A stretch of 8,609 nt of DNA from Actinobacteria bacterium UBA4719 (lineage in GTDB: Bacteria > Actinomycetota > Actinomycetes > Actinomycetales > Dermatophilaceae). The translations under genes and the position numbers were made by a program. Location of the stretch: positions 1,494 through 10,102 of the forward strand of contig DHJN01000185.1 of NCBI GenBank assembly GCA_002404345.1, given 5' to 3'. Position 1 is the stretch's first letter; each line of letters starts with the position of its first letter. Below the pieces are notes generated by a model, which ran no database searches, was not told the origin of the DNA, and saw only the letters and a list, made by a program, of their open reading frames with translations. Below are positions 1 through 7,024 of this stretch, piece by piece.

Positions 1-247
1 AGGCTGCGCCCGCGACCCGAGTACTGCTCGACGTCCCTGCGAGCCTGAACCCAGGCCGTACGCAGCGCCGGCAGACCCTGCTCTGGGATGCTGCCCGGGC
101 CGGACGTGTCATACAGGCGCAGCGGCGCGTTGGGCTGTGGACCGCTCGGGCCGGGGGAGTCGCCCAGGCGCACCTGCGTGAATGGCACGCGTATGTCGGG
201 CCGTTCGCCTTGCGCGTAGACCTTGGTTCGTGCGGGGTTGGCATCGG

Positions 248-251
<4 letters not shown>
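1..251 (-). CDS. thiC: Phosphomethylpyrimidine synthase ThiC, N-terminal part (cut by window edge)
   Basis: ThiC is a radical-SAM enzyme that rearranges aminoimidazole ribotide (AIR) into hydroxymethylpyrimidine phosphate, the pyrimidine half of thiamine. Only the first 83 codons are here, and the 4Fe-4S and catalytic domain lies beyond base 1. The visible part has the typical ThiC leader: TKVYAQGERPDIRVPF near residues 9-24, then PLRLYDTSGPGS near 47-58 (the family's conserved YDTSGP), and a GLPALRTAW...RRDVEQYSGRG stretch at the end. The ATG is preceded by a strong ribosome binding site (AGGAGG, 5 nt spacing) and overlaps the stop of the upstream thiE/tenI gene as ATGA, so it is both coupled and independently initiated. 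It is the last visible gene of the riboswitch-controlled operon. Its start region is repeated at the thiO start. Confidence 0.93.
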
Positions 252-1965
<1,714 letters not shown>

Positions 1966-1969
<4 letters not shown>

Positions 1970-3267
1970 GCGATGGCCTCCGTGACGTCGTGACCTGAGC
2001 CTGAGAAACGTTGTGAGGCAAAGGGTTCGACGACCCCAGGCACCGGGAGATCCGAGACCAGGCGATGGATGGCATCGCTGGTTGCGGGCGCGAGCAGGAT
2101 GCCGCCGCGGAAGTGCCCGGTGGCCACGAGAAGGCCAGGTAGCGGGCTGGAACCGATCAGCGGCCCGTTGTCGGGGGTCCCGGGTCGGGACCTTGCGAGC
2201 GTCTCGACCAGCTCGAGCTCGGCGACCTCGGGCACGACCTCGATCGCGGTGCGCAACAGCTGGTGGACGGCACCCGCTGTCACGGTGAGGTCCTCCCCTA
2301 CCTCTTCGCTGGTTGCTCCGACGATCAGCTCACCGTTACTGCGGGGGACCAAGTAGACGCGCTCCCCGTGGACCGTCGCGCGGACGGTTCGCCCGAGCAG
2401 GCCGGCGGCTCCGCCCAGCCGCACGCTCTGCCCCTTGACCGCGCGGACCGGCGGACGCGCGTCATCCCGCAGACCGGGGACCTGAGCCGAGCCGGCGCCT
2501 GCGGCCAGGATGACGAGGTCGGCCTCGTGAACTGGAGCGCTCGTACTGTTCGATTCGACGTCCACGCGGCGCACCCCGACCGACCGCCCGTCCACGGTGA
2601 CGAGGCCGACACGCTGGCGATGGAACTGGACTCCCGCCCTCTCGGCGGCAACGAGAAGCGCGTGCATGACCCAGCGGTTGTCGACGCTGGGGTCGCCCGG
2701 TACGTGCAAGGCCGACCGGGCTCGAGGCGAGAGCGCGGGCTCCAGGGTGCGCGCTTCGCGGGAGCTCAACATGCGCTGCTCGAGGCCGTGGTGGGCAAGC
2801 ATGTCAGCGGTCCGTGCCAGGCCGACCGCGTCGTCTGTGTCGAAGCCGACCAGGAGTGAGCCTTCCGCCCGCAACCCGACGTCCACGCCCGACGCTTGGG
2901 TCAGCCGAGCGGCGAACTCCGGCCAGGCCTGCAGCGAGGCCAGGCCGAGAGCCAGGAGCTCTGGTTCCTGATATGAGGCTTCGCTTATCGGGGCAAGCAT
3001 GCCGGCGGCCGCATATGAGGCCCCTAGACCCGGCTGGTCGTCATGGATCTCGACGGCGTATCCGTCCTGCGCCAGGGTCCACGCGATGCTGAGCCCGATC
3101 ACCCCGCCGCCGATGATGGCAACGCGGAGATCGGTACGCTCTGATGTCACCATGGTCACGCCTGCCGCAACGCGCTCAGGATGTGCGCCGGTGCGGCTGC
3201 GATGCCCAACCGGTCCGAGCGGGGTTGGAAGGCCGTCCGTGGTGCTGGCAGGGTTGTCGTCGGGCAT
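1966..3267 (-). CDS. thiO: Glycine oxidase ThiO (FAD-dependent)
   Basis: ThiO is an FAD-dependent amine oxidase that turns glycine into dehydroglycine (iminoacetate), the C-N unit ThiG puts into the thiazole. The dinucleotide-binding motif VAIIGGGVIG is followed by VEIHDDQPGLGASYAAAGMLAPISEAS, the DAO-family region next to FAD. RPPVRAVKGQSVRL and YLVPRSNGELIVGATSEEVG lie in the substrate domain, and the C-terminal ARSRPGTPDNGPLIG...GLLVATGHFRGGILLAPAT is the FAD-closing motif. Two starts are possible. The ATG at 3267 has a consensus AGGAG 6 nt upstream and gives 433 aa with a 38-residue unrelated N-terminal tail. The ATG at 3153 gives 395 aa, close to the usual ThiO length, but a poorer ribosome binding site. 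I report 3267. Its ribosome binding site and first codons are a near-copy of the thiC start, so the tail may be an acquired piece. The open frame continues upstream to 3543 through the leader and the riboswitch edge, which is not coding. Confidence 0.93.
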
Positions 3268-3290
3268 GAGGTTCTCCTGGTGCTGGGGTG
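3248..3290 (-). repeat. 43-bp direct repeat, copy at the thiO start
   Basis: Aligned by eye with 232-274: 36 of 43 positions agree with no gap, from 23 nt before the ATG to 17 nt after it. Both copies read CACCAGGAG, one base, ACCTCATG on the minus strand, and both open frames start M-x-D-x-N-P-A. Further upstream a shorter match (TTGCGCCAC against CTGCGCCAC) is found, separated by the tandem repeat in the thiO copy. Confidence 0.8.
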
Positions 3291-3314
3291 CTGGGGTGCT
3301 GGGGTGTGCTGGGG
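3281..3314 (-). repeat. Short tandem repeat, four 8-bp units, in the thiO leader
   Basis: Plus-strand units TGCTGGGG at 3281, 3289 and 3297, then a 2-base TG slip, then a fourth at 3307. In the mRNA this is a CCCCAGCA repeat ending directly upstream of the thiO AGGAG site. It sits between the two matching blocks of the thiO/thiC direct repeat, so it looks like a later local expansion. Confidence 0.85.
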
Positions 3315-3390
3315 TGTGGGTTGCACGGTGGCGCAAGACCGTCAGCGGTCGTGAGTCAGGTCCATCGGGTGCAGTGGTGCGTCGAACTTC

Positions 3391-3420
3391 CCGCGGACTG
3401 CTCTGCCAAGAGTTCCGCGG
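3391..3420 (-). promoter_or_regulatory. Stem-loop in the leader between riboswitch and thiO
   Basis: A perfect 7-bp outer stem (CCGCGGA with TCCGCGG, 3391-3397 and 3414-3420) encloses a 4-bp inner stem (CTCT/AGAG). It lies about 120 nt after the aptamer and 125 nt before the thiO start on the transcribed strand. No T-run follows, so it is not a classical intrinsic terminator. It could be part of the riboswitch expression platform or simply leader structure. The fold is visible; the role is inference. Confidence 0.45.
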
Positions 3421-3540
3421 CGAAGTGCATCTGGGGGGATCGCGGTGTGCCGGTGGGCGGCCCGTGAGAGGCCGGGCGTCGCGCCAGGGCGAGACTTGCG
3501 CGATGCTGGCGGGTACGGCTGAAGATGACATCGGCTCCTG

Positions 3541-3628
3541 CAACTCCCTGCGCCGGCATGATCCGGATCAGGTATGGACGGTCGGGGCTGCGTCAGCCCC
3601 CTCTCAGCCCGATGCGCCGGACTCCCGT
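3541..3628 (-). ncRNA. TPP riboswitch (THI element)
   Basis: Read on the minus strand, the conserved thiamine pyrophosphate aptamer parts occur in order. First comes GGGAGTCCGGCGCATCGGG, leading into the pyrimidine-binding CTGAGA (3602-3607). Next is a variable arm GGGGCTG-ACG-CAGCCCC. The pyrophosphate-binding ACCTGATC (3566-3573) follows, continuing into CGGATCATGCCGGCG and closing CAGGGAG. This is the standard actinobacterial arrangement. It lies directly downstream of a promoter candidate and upstream of thiO-S-G-E-C, so TPP should repress the whole operon. The 270-base leader after it holds a stem-loop but no obvious U-tailed terminator, so the output mechanism is not clear from the sequence. 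Confidence 0.95.
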
Positions 3629-3630
3629 GA

Positions 3631-3865
3631 AGGACAGTCCCACCATAGCGGCAGCCATCCCGGCATTGGCAAGCGTCACCCGACGCCACCGAGGTTCCGC
3701 GACTCAGGACATACTCGACACGTTTCCCGGTCTGGGGACCTCGACGGTTGCGGATCCGGGTCCGGGAACCCGTCAGGACCGATGGCGCCTCGCCGTTTTG
3801 GCCCACGAGATGGCATGTCATCAACTACGATCGGGCCGCCATGGCCCCAGAGACGAGATCTCGCT
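3631..3865. promoter_or_regulatory. Divergent intergenic region between the thiamine operon and bluB-cobT
   Basis: This region holds the thi promoter candidate at its left end. Toward bluB a TACGAT hexamer (3826-3831) could be a -10 box, with no convincing -35, and a 10-bp palindrome CGAGATCTCG (3854-3863) sits directly before the ATG. I found no B12-box or other cobalamin riboswitch signature and no gene. Confidence 0.4.
3642..3672 (-). promoter_or_regulatory. Candidate promoter of the thiamine operon
   Basis: On the minus strand, TTGCCA (3672-3667, five of six bases of the -35 consensus) is followed after 19 bases by TATGGT (3647-3642, four of six). The predicted start lies about ten bases before the TPP aptamer, which is where it should be. 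The 19-base spacer is longer than ideal. No other good pair was seen in this stretch. Confidence 0.4.
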
Positions 3866-5599
3866 ATGACTACACACGCCTTTGAAACCGAGAGCCGTGC
3901 CGCTGTCTATGACGCCATCGCCTCGCGCCGCGACGTCCGACGCGGGTTCACCATGGAACCGATCGATGACGCCGTTCTGCTGCGCATCTTGGGCGCGGCC
4001 CACCAGGCGCCCAGCGTGGGCCTGAGCCAACCTTGGGACTTCCTGCTGCTGCGCGACGTCGAGCAACGCCAGCGCATCCAGGCTCTCGCCGCAAGCCAAC
4101 GCGACACCTTCGCCGCTTCCCTGCCGACCGGACGCACCCGCCTGTTCGACGGCATCAAGGTCGAGGCGATCCTGGCGACCCCTCTGAACATCGTTGTCAC
4201 CTGTGACCCCACTCGTGGAGGTCCCTACACGTTGGGGCGTCATGCGGACCCCCGGATGGCGCCGTTCTCGGCGGCCCTGGCCGTCCAGAACCTCTGGCTG
4301 GCGGCGCGAGCCGAGGGAATCGGGGTGGGGTGGGTCAGCTTCTTTGACCCCGGCGAGCTGGCCCGAGAGCTGGACCTGCCGACATACCTCGATGTCGTGG
4401 CTTATCTGTGTGTCGGTCACGTCGAGGCGTTCCCGCCCGCACCTGAGCTGGTCCTTTCGGGATGGGCTCGAAAACGCCCCCTGGCCTGGGCGGTCCATGA
4501 TGGAGCCTTTGGCGAGCGTCGCCTTCCTGGAGGAAAACCTGTGTCCTTGTTGACCGAGACCGTTACGGCGATCACGCCGGCGTCCACCGAAGCGATGGCA
4601 GCCGCGCGGGAGCGCCAGGCGATACTCACCAAACCCCGTGGCTCTCTTGGCCCACTCGAGGACCTCGGCACCCGTCTGTGTGGGATGTATGGCGAGTGTC
4701 CGCCGCCGCTGCCCGAGCCGGTCGCCATCGCGGTGTTCGCCGGGGACCACGGCGTCCACGTCCAAGGGGTGTCGCCGTGGCCGCAGGAGGTCACGACCCA
4801 GATGGTCGGCAACTTCCTGGCCGGCGGAGCGGTGATCAACGCGCTCGGGCGACAGGTCGGCGCGGAGGTCACCGTGGTCGACATCGGTGTTGCGGGTGAG
4901 GTGCCGGCGGCTCCGGGCCTGATGGCACGCAAGGTGGCCGCGGGCACGGCCGACATGACCAAGGGTCCGGCGATGACCCCGGCACAGGTGCAGGCGGCCA
5001 TCGAGGTAGGCATCGATGTGGCCAGGGACCTTGTCGCACAAGGAAACCGGCTGCTGGTCACCGGCGACATGGGGATCGCCAACACCACCCCCTCAGCTGC
5101 CCTGATCAGCGTTTTCACCGGGCTGAGTGTCGCCGAGGTCACCGGGCGTGGCACCGGCATCGACGACGCGATGCTGGAGCACAAGGTGTCCGTCATCGAG
5201 ACCGCCATCAGGATCAACCAGGCGAGCGCCCAGGACCCGATCGCGGCGCTGGCCGGTGTCGGCGGTTTCGAGCATGCGGGCGTCGTCGGCTATCTGCTCG
5301 CCGCTGCCGCACTGCGCACCCCCGTCATTCTCGACGGCGTCATCGCCTGCTCCGCAGGGCTGGTAGCCAAGGCCATCGCGCCCGATGCCGCGGACTACTG
5401 GGTCGCCGGCCACCGTTCGGTCGAGCCCGGCGCCACAGCAGCGCTTGCCCACCTCGACCTCGCCCCACTGGTGGACCTCCAGATGCGCCTGGGTGAGGGT
5501 TCGGGAGCGGCACTGGCCGTGCCGATGGTCCAGGCTTCGGCCCGCATCCTGCGTGATGTCGCCACCTTCGATTCGGCCGGTGTCACCGACAAGGAATGA
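3866..5599 (+). CDS. bluB-cobT: BluB-CobT fusion: 5,6-dimethylbenzimidazole synthase / NaMN:DMB phosphoribosyltransferase
   Basis: A 577-residue two-domain enzyme for the lower ligand of B12. Residues about 8-215 are BluB, a nitroreductase-fold enzyme that breaks down reduced FMN with O2 to 5,6-dimethylbenzimidazole. AAVYDAIASRRDVRRGF carries D23, matching the essential Asp of S. meliloti BluB. APSVGLSQPWDFLLLRD follows, and AEGIGVGWVSFF carries S158, matching its conserved Ser. Residues about 233-570 are CobT, which transfers phosphoribosyl from nicotinate mononucleotide to the base: KPRGSLGPLEDL, FAGDHGV (291-297), TGDMGIANTTPSAA, HRSVEPGA (516-523) and RLGEGSGA with general base E544. The same fusion is known in P. 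freudenreichii. The ATG at 3866 starts just before the BluB fold but has a weak ribosome binding site. The upstream frame to 2999 is antisense to thiO and not coding. At the junction GGAGG (4529) and GTG (4541) could start a free 352-residue CobT. No cobalamin riboswitch was seen upstream. Confidence 0.95.
   Translation: MTTHAFETESRAAVYDAIASRRDVRRGFTMEPIDDAVLLRILGAAHQAPSVGLSQPWDFLLLRDVEQRQRIQALAASQRDTFAASLPTGRTRLFDGIKVEAILATPLNIVVTCDPTRGGPYTLGRHADPRMAPFSAALAVQNLWLAARAEGIGVGWVSFFDPGELARELDLPTYLDVVAYLCVGHVEAFPPAPELVLSGWARKRPLAWAVHDGAFGERRLPGGKPVSLLTETVTAITPASTEAMAAARERQAILTKPRGSLGPLEDLGTRLCGMYGECPPPLPEPVAIAVFAGDHGVHVQGVSPWPQEVTTQMVGNFLAGGAVINALGRQVGAEVTVVDIGVAGEVPAAPGLMARKVAAGTADMTKGPAMTPAQVQAAIEVGIDVARDLVAQGNRLLVTGDMGIANTTPSAALISVFTGLSVAEVTGRGTGIDDAMLEHKVSVIETAIRINQASAQDPIAALAGVGGFEHAGVVGYLLAAAALRTPVILDGVIACSAGLVAKAIAPDAADYWVAGHRSVEPGATAALAHLDLAPLVDLQMRLGEGSGAALAVPMVQASARILRDVATFDSAGVTDKE
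4529..4543 (+). promoter_or_regulatory. Internal ribosome binding site and in-frame GTG at the BluB/CobT junction
   Basis: GGAGG at 4529-4533 lies 7 nt before a GTG (4541) that is codon 226 of the fusion. Translation from here would give 352 residues, the normal length of stand-alone CobT. This is a better ribosome binding site than the one before the BluB start. It may be a relic of two once-separate genes or an active second start. Confidence 0.5.
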
Positions 5600-5645
5600 C
5601 CGTGATGTACGACCAGAACCCCTACTTCCGTTGGGATGATTTCTG

Positions 5646-5678
5646 AAGTCGCAGGTTCAAATCCTGCCACCGCTACCA
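5646..5678 (+). other. 3' fragment of a tRNA (T arm, acceptor strand, CCA), probable att-site relic
   Basis: A complete T arm (stem GCAGG/CCTGC, loop TTCAAAT, 5651-5667) is followed by a 7-nt acceptor strand CACCGCT, discriminator A and CCA (5676-5678). The anticodon arm, D arm and 5' acceptor strand (AGCGGTG expected about 70 nt upstream) are missing, so this is not a tRNA gene. From memory it is closest to the actinobacterial initiator tRNA, whose acceptor reads CCCCGCT; the identity is uncertain. Such 3' ends are copied when elements integrate into tRNA genes. A hairpin follows it, as is usual after a tRNA gene. Confidence 0.75.
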
Positions 5679-5681
5679 ACG

Positions 5682-5704
5682 CGTCAGCGGCACAACCGCT
5701 GACG
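5682..5704 (+). terminator. Perfect 9-bp hairpin downstream of bluB-cobT and the tRNA fragment
   Basis: CGTCAGCGG, loop CACAA, CCGCTGACG. The stem is perfect and GC-rich. No T-run follows (ACTGACATTG), so it is terminator-like rather than a textbook Rho-independent terminator. It would end transcription from bluB-cobT or, ancestrally, from the tRNA gene whose 3' end sits 3 nt upstream. Confidence 0.5.
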
Positions 5705-5874
5705 ACTGACATTGTGCAGTTCCGGACCTCCGGTTCGCAGACTCTCGCGCGAATGGGTGTGTCATGAGTGCAGCAGCAAAGTACAGCAGCGGGGCCACTC
5801 TTCGGCGGATACGTACGGTCCCCCGATGCTTCTCTCACCTGCTCAACGCCCCTTGGCGACAACCTCGCCCGTGG

Positions 5875-5918
5875 TTCGGGACGAAGAGGCCGCAGGTTCA
5901 TATCTTGTCACCCGACCA
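5875..5918 (+). other. Decayed 3' half of a tRNA-Pro(CGG), probable att-site relic
   Basis: Bases 5875-5918 follow actinobacterial tRNA-Pro from the anticodon loop to the CCA end: loop TTCGGGA (anticodon CGG), stem CGAAG, variable AGGCC, T stem GCAGG, loop TTCATAT, CTTGT, CACCCG, ACCA. Against the usual sequence, recalled rather than searched, there are a few substitutions and one missing C in the acceptor strand. Similarity stops abruptly 5' of the anticodon loop, which is a typical crossover point of integrases that use tRNA genes. It overlaps the end of the nucleotidyltransferase gene, whose stop codon falls within its antisense strand. Confidence 0.65.
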
Positions 5919-6479
5919 CCCCCTCGACGTCAGCCACGAAAGTGCCCGCTCAGTTGCGGGCAGGTGTTTGTCTGGCACCCGACTCAGACGCGCCGCAATG
6001 ACGCCGTCGTCCACGAGTCCGACATCGAGGAGCGCCGCGACGAAGTTGCGGTCCTTCTCGCGAAACGCACACAACTTGGCCACGCAGAGGTCTTCCTTGT
6101 CGAGACACCAGCCCGTGAAGCGCGGCTCGCCGGCTGGTGCGGCGGTATTGGCGTTTTGGACCTTCACCAAACGGTCACGCCATCTGTCGGGCAGGACGGC
6201 CGTGTCGAGGTCGACGCCGTCGATGCTGAAGCCGTGGAGTTGTTCGAACGATGAGAACTCACCGGCAACACCTTCGATCAGGTCCGCGAGCCGGGCGGTC
6301 TCCTCATTGCTATCGGCGATCGGCAAGATGTCGACCTCGATCGACATCGTGGCCACGGCAGGCAACTCGTCCTCGTCGTAAGTGCCGAGGATCGCCTGAG
6401 AGCCTACGACGATTACCTCCGAGTGCTGGATGATCTGACACGCGGTCCGGATCGCGTGTTCCAACTGATCGCGGCGCAT
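5898..6479 (-). CDS. Nucleotidyltransferase-like protein (DUF6036 / AbiEii-like), probable toxin partner
   Basis: A 193-residue protein. The N-terminal VIVVGSQAILGTY (22-34) and MSIEVDILP (45-53) match the G-S and acidic D/E-x-D pattern of polymerase-beta-type nucleotidyltransferases, and the C-terminal DKEDLCVAKLCAFREKDRNFV (127-147) matches the basic K-x-x-A-x-R-x-K-D region found in DUF6036 and AbiEii-like proteins. I infer that family from pattern only. Proteins of this type, encoded just after a helix-turn-helix gene, act as toxins or defence effectors in known pairs such as AbiE; the activity here is unproven. The ATG at 6479 overlaps the stop of the HTH gene by one base (TGATG), so translation is coupled. 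The ribosome binding site is weak. The last few codons and the TGA lie antisense to the tRNA-Pro remnant, so the native C terminus may have been changed by integration. One hand-counted line of the gene is 60% GC, against about 72% in thiO. Confidence 0.72.
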   Translation of the reverse strand: MRRDQLEHAIRTACQIIQHSEVIVVGSQAILGTYDEDELPAVATMSIEVDILPIADSNEETARLADLIEGVAGEFSSFEQLHGFSIDGVDLDTAVLPDRWRDRLVKVQNANTAAPAGEPRFTGWCLDKEDLCVAKLCAFREKDRNFVAALLDVGLVDDGVIAARLSRVPDKHLPATERALSWLTSRGWSGDKI

Positions 6480-6997
6480 CAGCCTGCCAACCCCAAGACC
6501 TCGGAGCGCTCGTCCTGCGACATCAGCCCGCCCATCGGGGAGACCTCGCGCATTTCCACCGAGTCTGTGTCAACACCCGTCATCACATGACGCAGCCTGG
6601 GCACATCGCGGTCACGGACGAGTTGCTGCCAACGCCCCAGGTTCCTGACGTGCGGCTCACCCTGAACGCTGCCGCGAAGCCGCTTGAGGTTGCGCAAGAT
6701 CGTCGGACGCCACTCGTCTAGCGTCTCGGGAGTCAGATGCGTTGATAGACGGCGATGGAGCAGCCAGGAGCGCTCGTAGGAGCGGCTCAACTCGCGCCTG
6801 ACAGGACGCCGGACCACCTCGAGCCGGAAACCCATGCACGACAACAGGCGATCGAGCATGTCGTCGCTCATCTCCACCCGACCAGAGAGGAACTGGCTGA
6901 TGCTGGGCTGACGCACACCGCTGATTCGCGACAACTCGGACTGGGTGATGCCGGTCTCCAGCATCACCTCACGCAGCACCTCGCTCCTGTCGCTCAC
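6479..6997 (-). CDS. XRE-type helix-turn-helix regulator, probable antitoxin/autorepressor
   Basis: A 172-residue protein. Residues about 5-60 are an XRE/Cro-type helix-turn-helix: VLREVMLETGITQSELSRISGVRQPSISQFLSGRVEMSDDMLDRLLSCMGF, with ITQSELSRISGV as helices 2 and 3 up to the turn and RQPSISQFLSG as the recognition part. The rest, rich in Arg and Trp (RRELSRSYERSWLLHRRLSTHLTPETLDEWRP), has no fold I recognise and may bind the partner protein. The GTG at 6997 is preferred: a TGC-TATACT extended -10 box ends 6 nt before it, so the transcript would begin at the GTG and be leaderless. An ATG at 6964 would cut into the first helix. The frame is open upstream to 7177 without coding character. 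A palindrome over the promoter suggests autorepression. It is followed by the nucleotidyltransferase-like gene with one base of overlap. Confidence 0.78.
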   Translation of the reverse strand: MSDRSEVLREVMLETGITQSELSRISGVRQPSISQFLSGRVEMSDDMLDRLLSCMGFRLEVVRRPVRRELSRSYERSWLLHRRLSTHLTPETLDEWRPTILRNLKRLRGSVQGEPHVRNLGRWQQLVRDRDVPRLRHVMTGVDTDSVEMREVSPMGGLMSQDERSEVLGLAG

Positions 6998-7003
6998 GCC
7001 ACA

Positions 7004-7024
7004 AGTATAGCAAGCTTTGCTATA
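7004..7024 (-). promoter_or_regulatory. Promoter (extended -10) with overlapping 8-3-8 palindrome, likely operator of the HTH protein
   Basis: TATAGCAA-GCT-TTGCTATA (7006-7024) is a perfect inverted repeat, AT-rich in a GC-rich setting. On the minus strand its downstream arm runs into TATACT (7009-7004), five of six bases of the -10 consensus, preceded by TGC as an extended -10. The seventh base after this box is the G of the GTG start. A dimeric repressor bound here would block RNA polymerase. No good -35 is seen. Confidence 0.65.

Noticed and set aside
2999..3865. Upstream extension of the bluB-cobT open frame
   Set aside because: It is antisense to thiO and crosses the TPP riboswitch; protein similarity to BluB begins only after the ATG at 3866.
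3700..3865. Possible cobalamin riboswitch before bluB-cobT
   Set aside because: I looked for the B12-box and its flanking helices and found only unrelated short hairpins.
3821..5041. Minus-strand open frame of 406 codons across bluB-cobT
   Set aside because: It is a shadow in a GC-rich gene; the translation is rich in Arg/His/Gly without family motifs, whereas the plus strand shows two complete enzyme signatures.
5646..5678. Functional tRNA gene
   Set aside because: Only the T arm and 3' acceptor strand exist; no 5' acceptor strand, D arm or anticodon arm is found upstream.
5395..5901. Minus-strand open frame of 168 codons containing AGFEPATS
   Set aside because: That motif is the well-known artefact of translating the antisense of a tRNA T arm. 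The frame spans the cobT end and both tRNA remnants and is not a gene.
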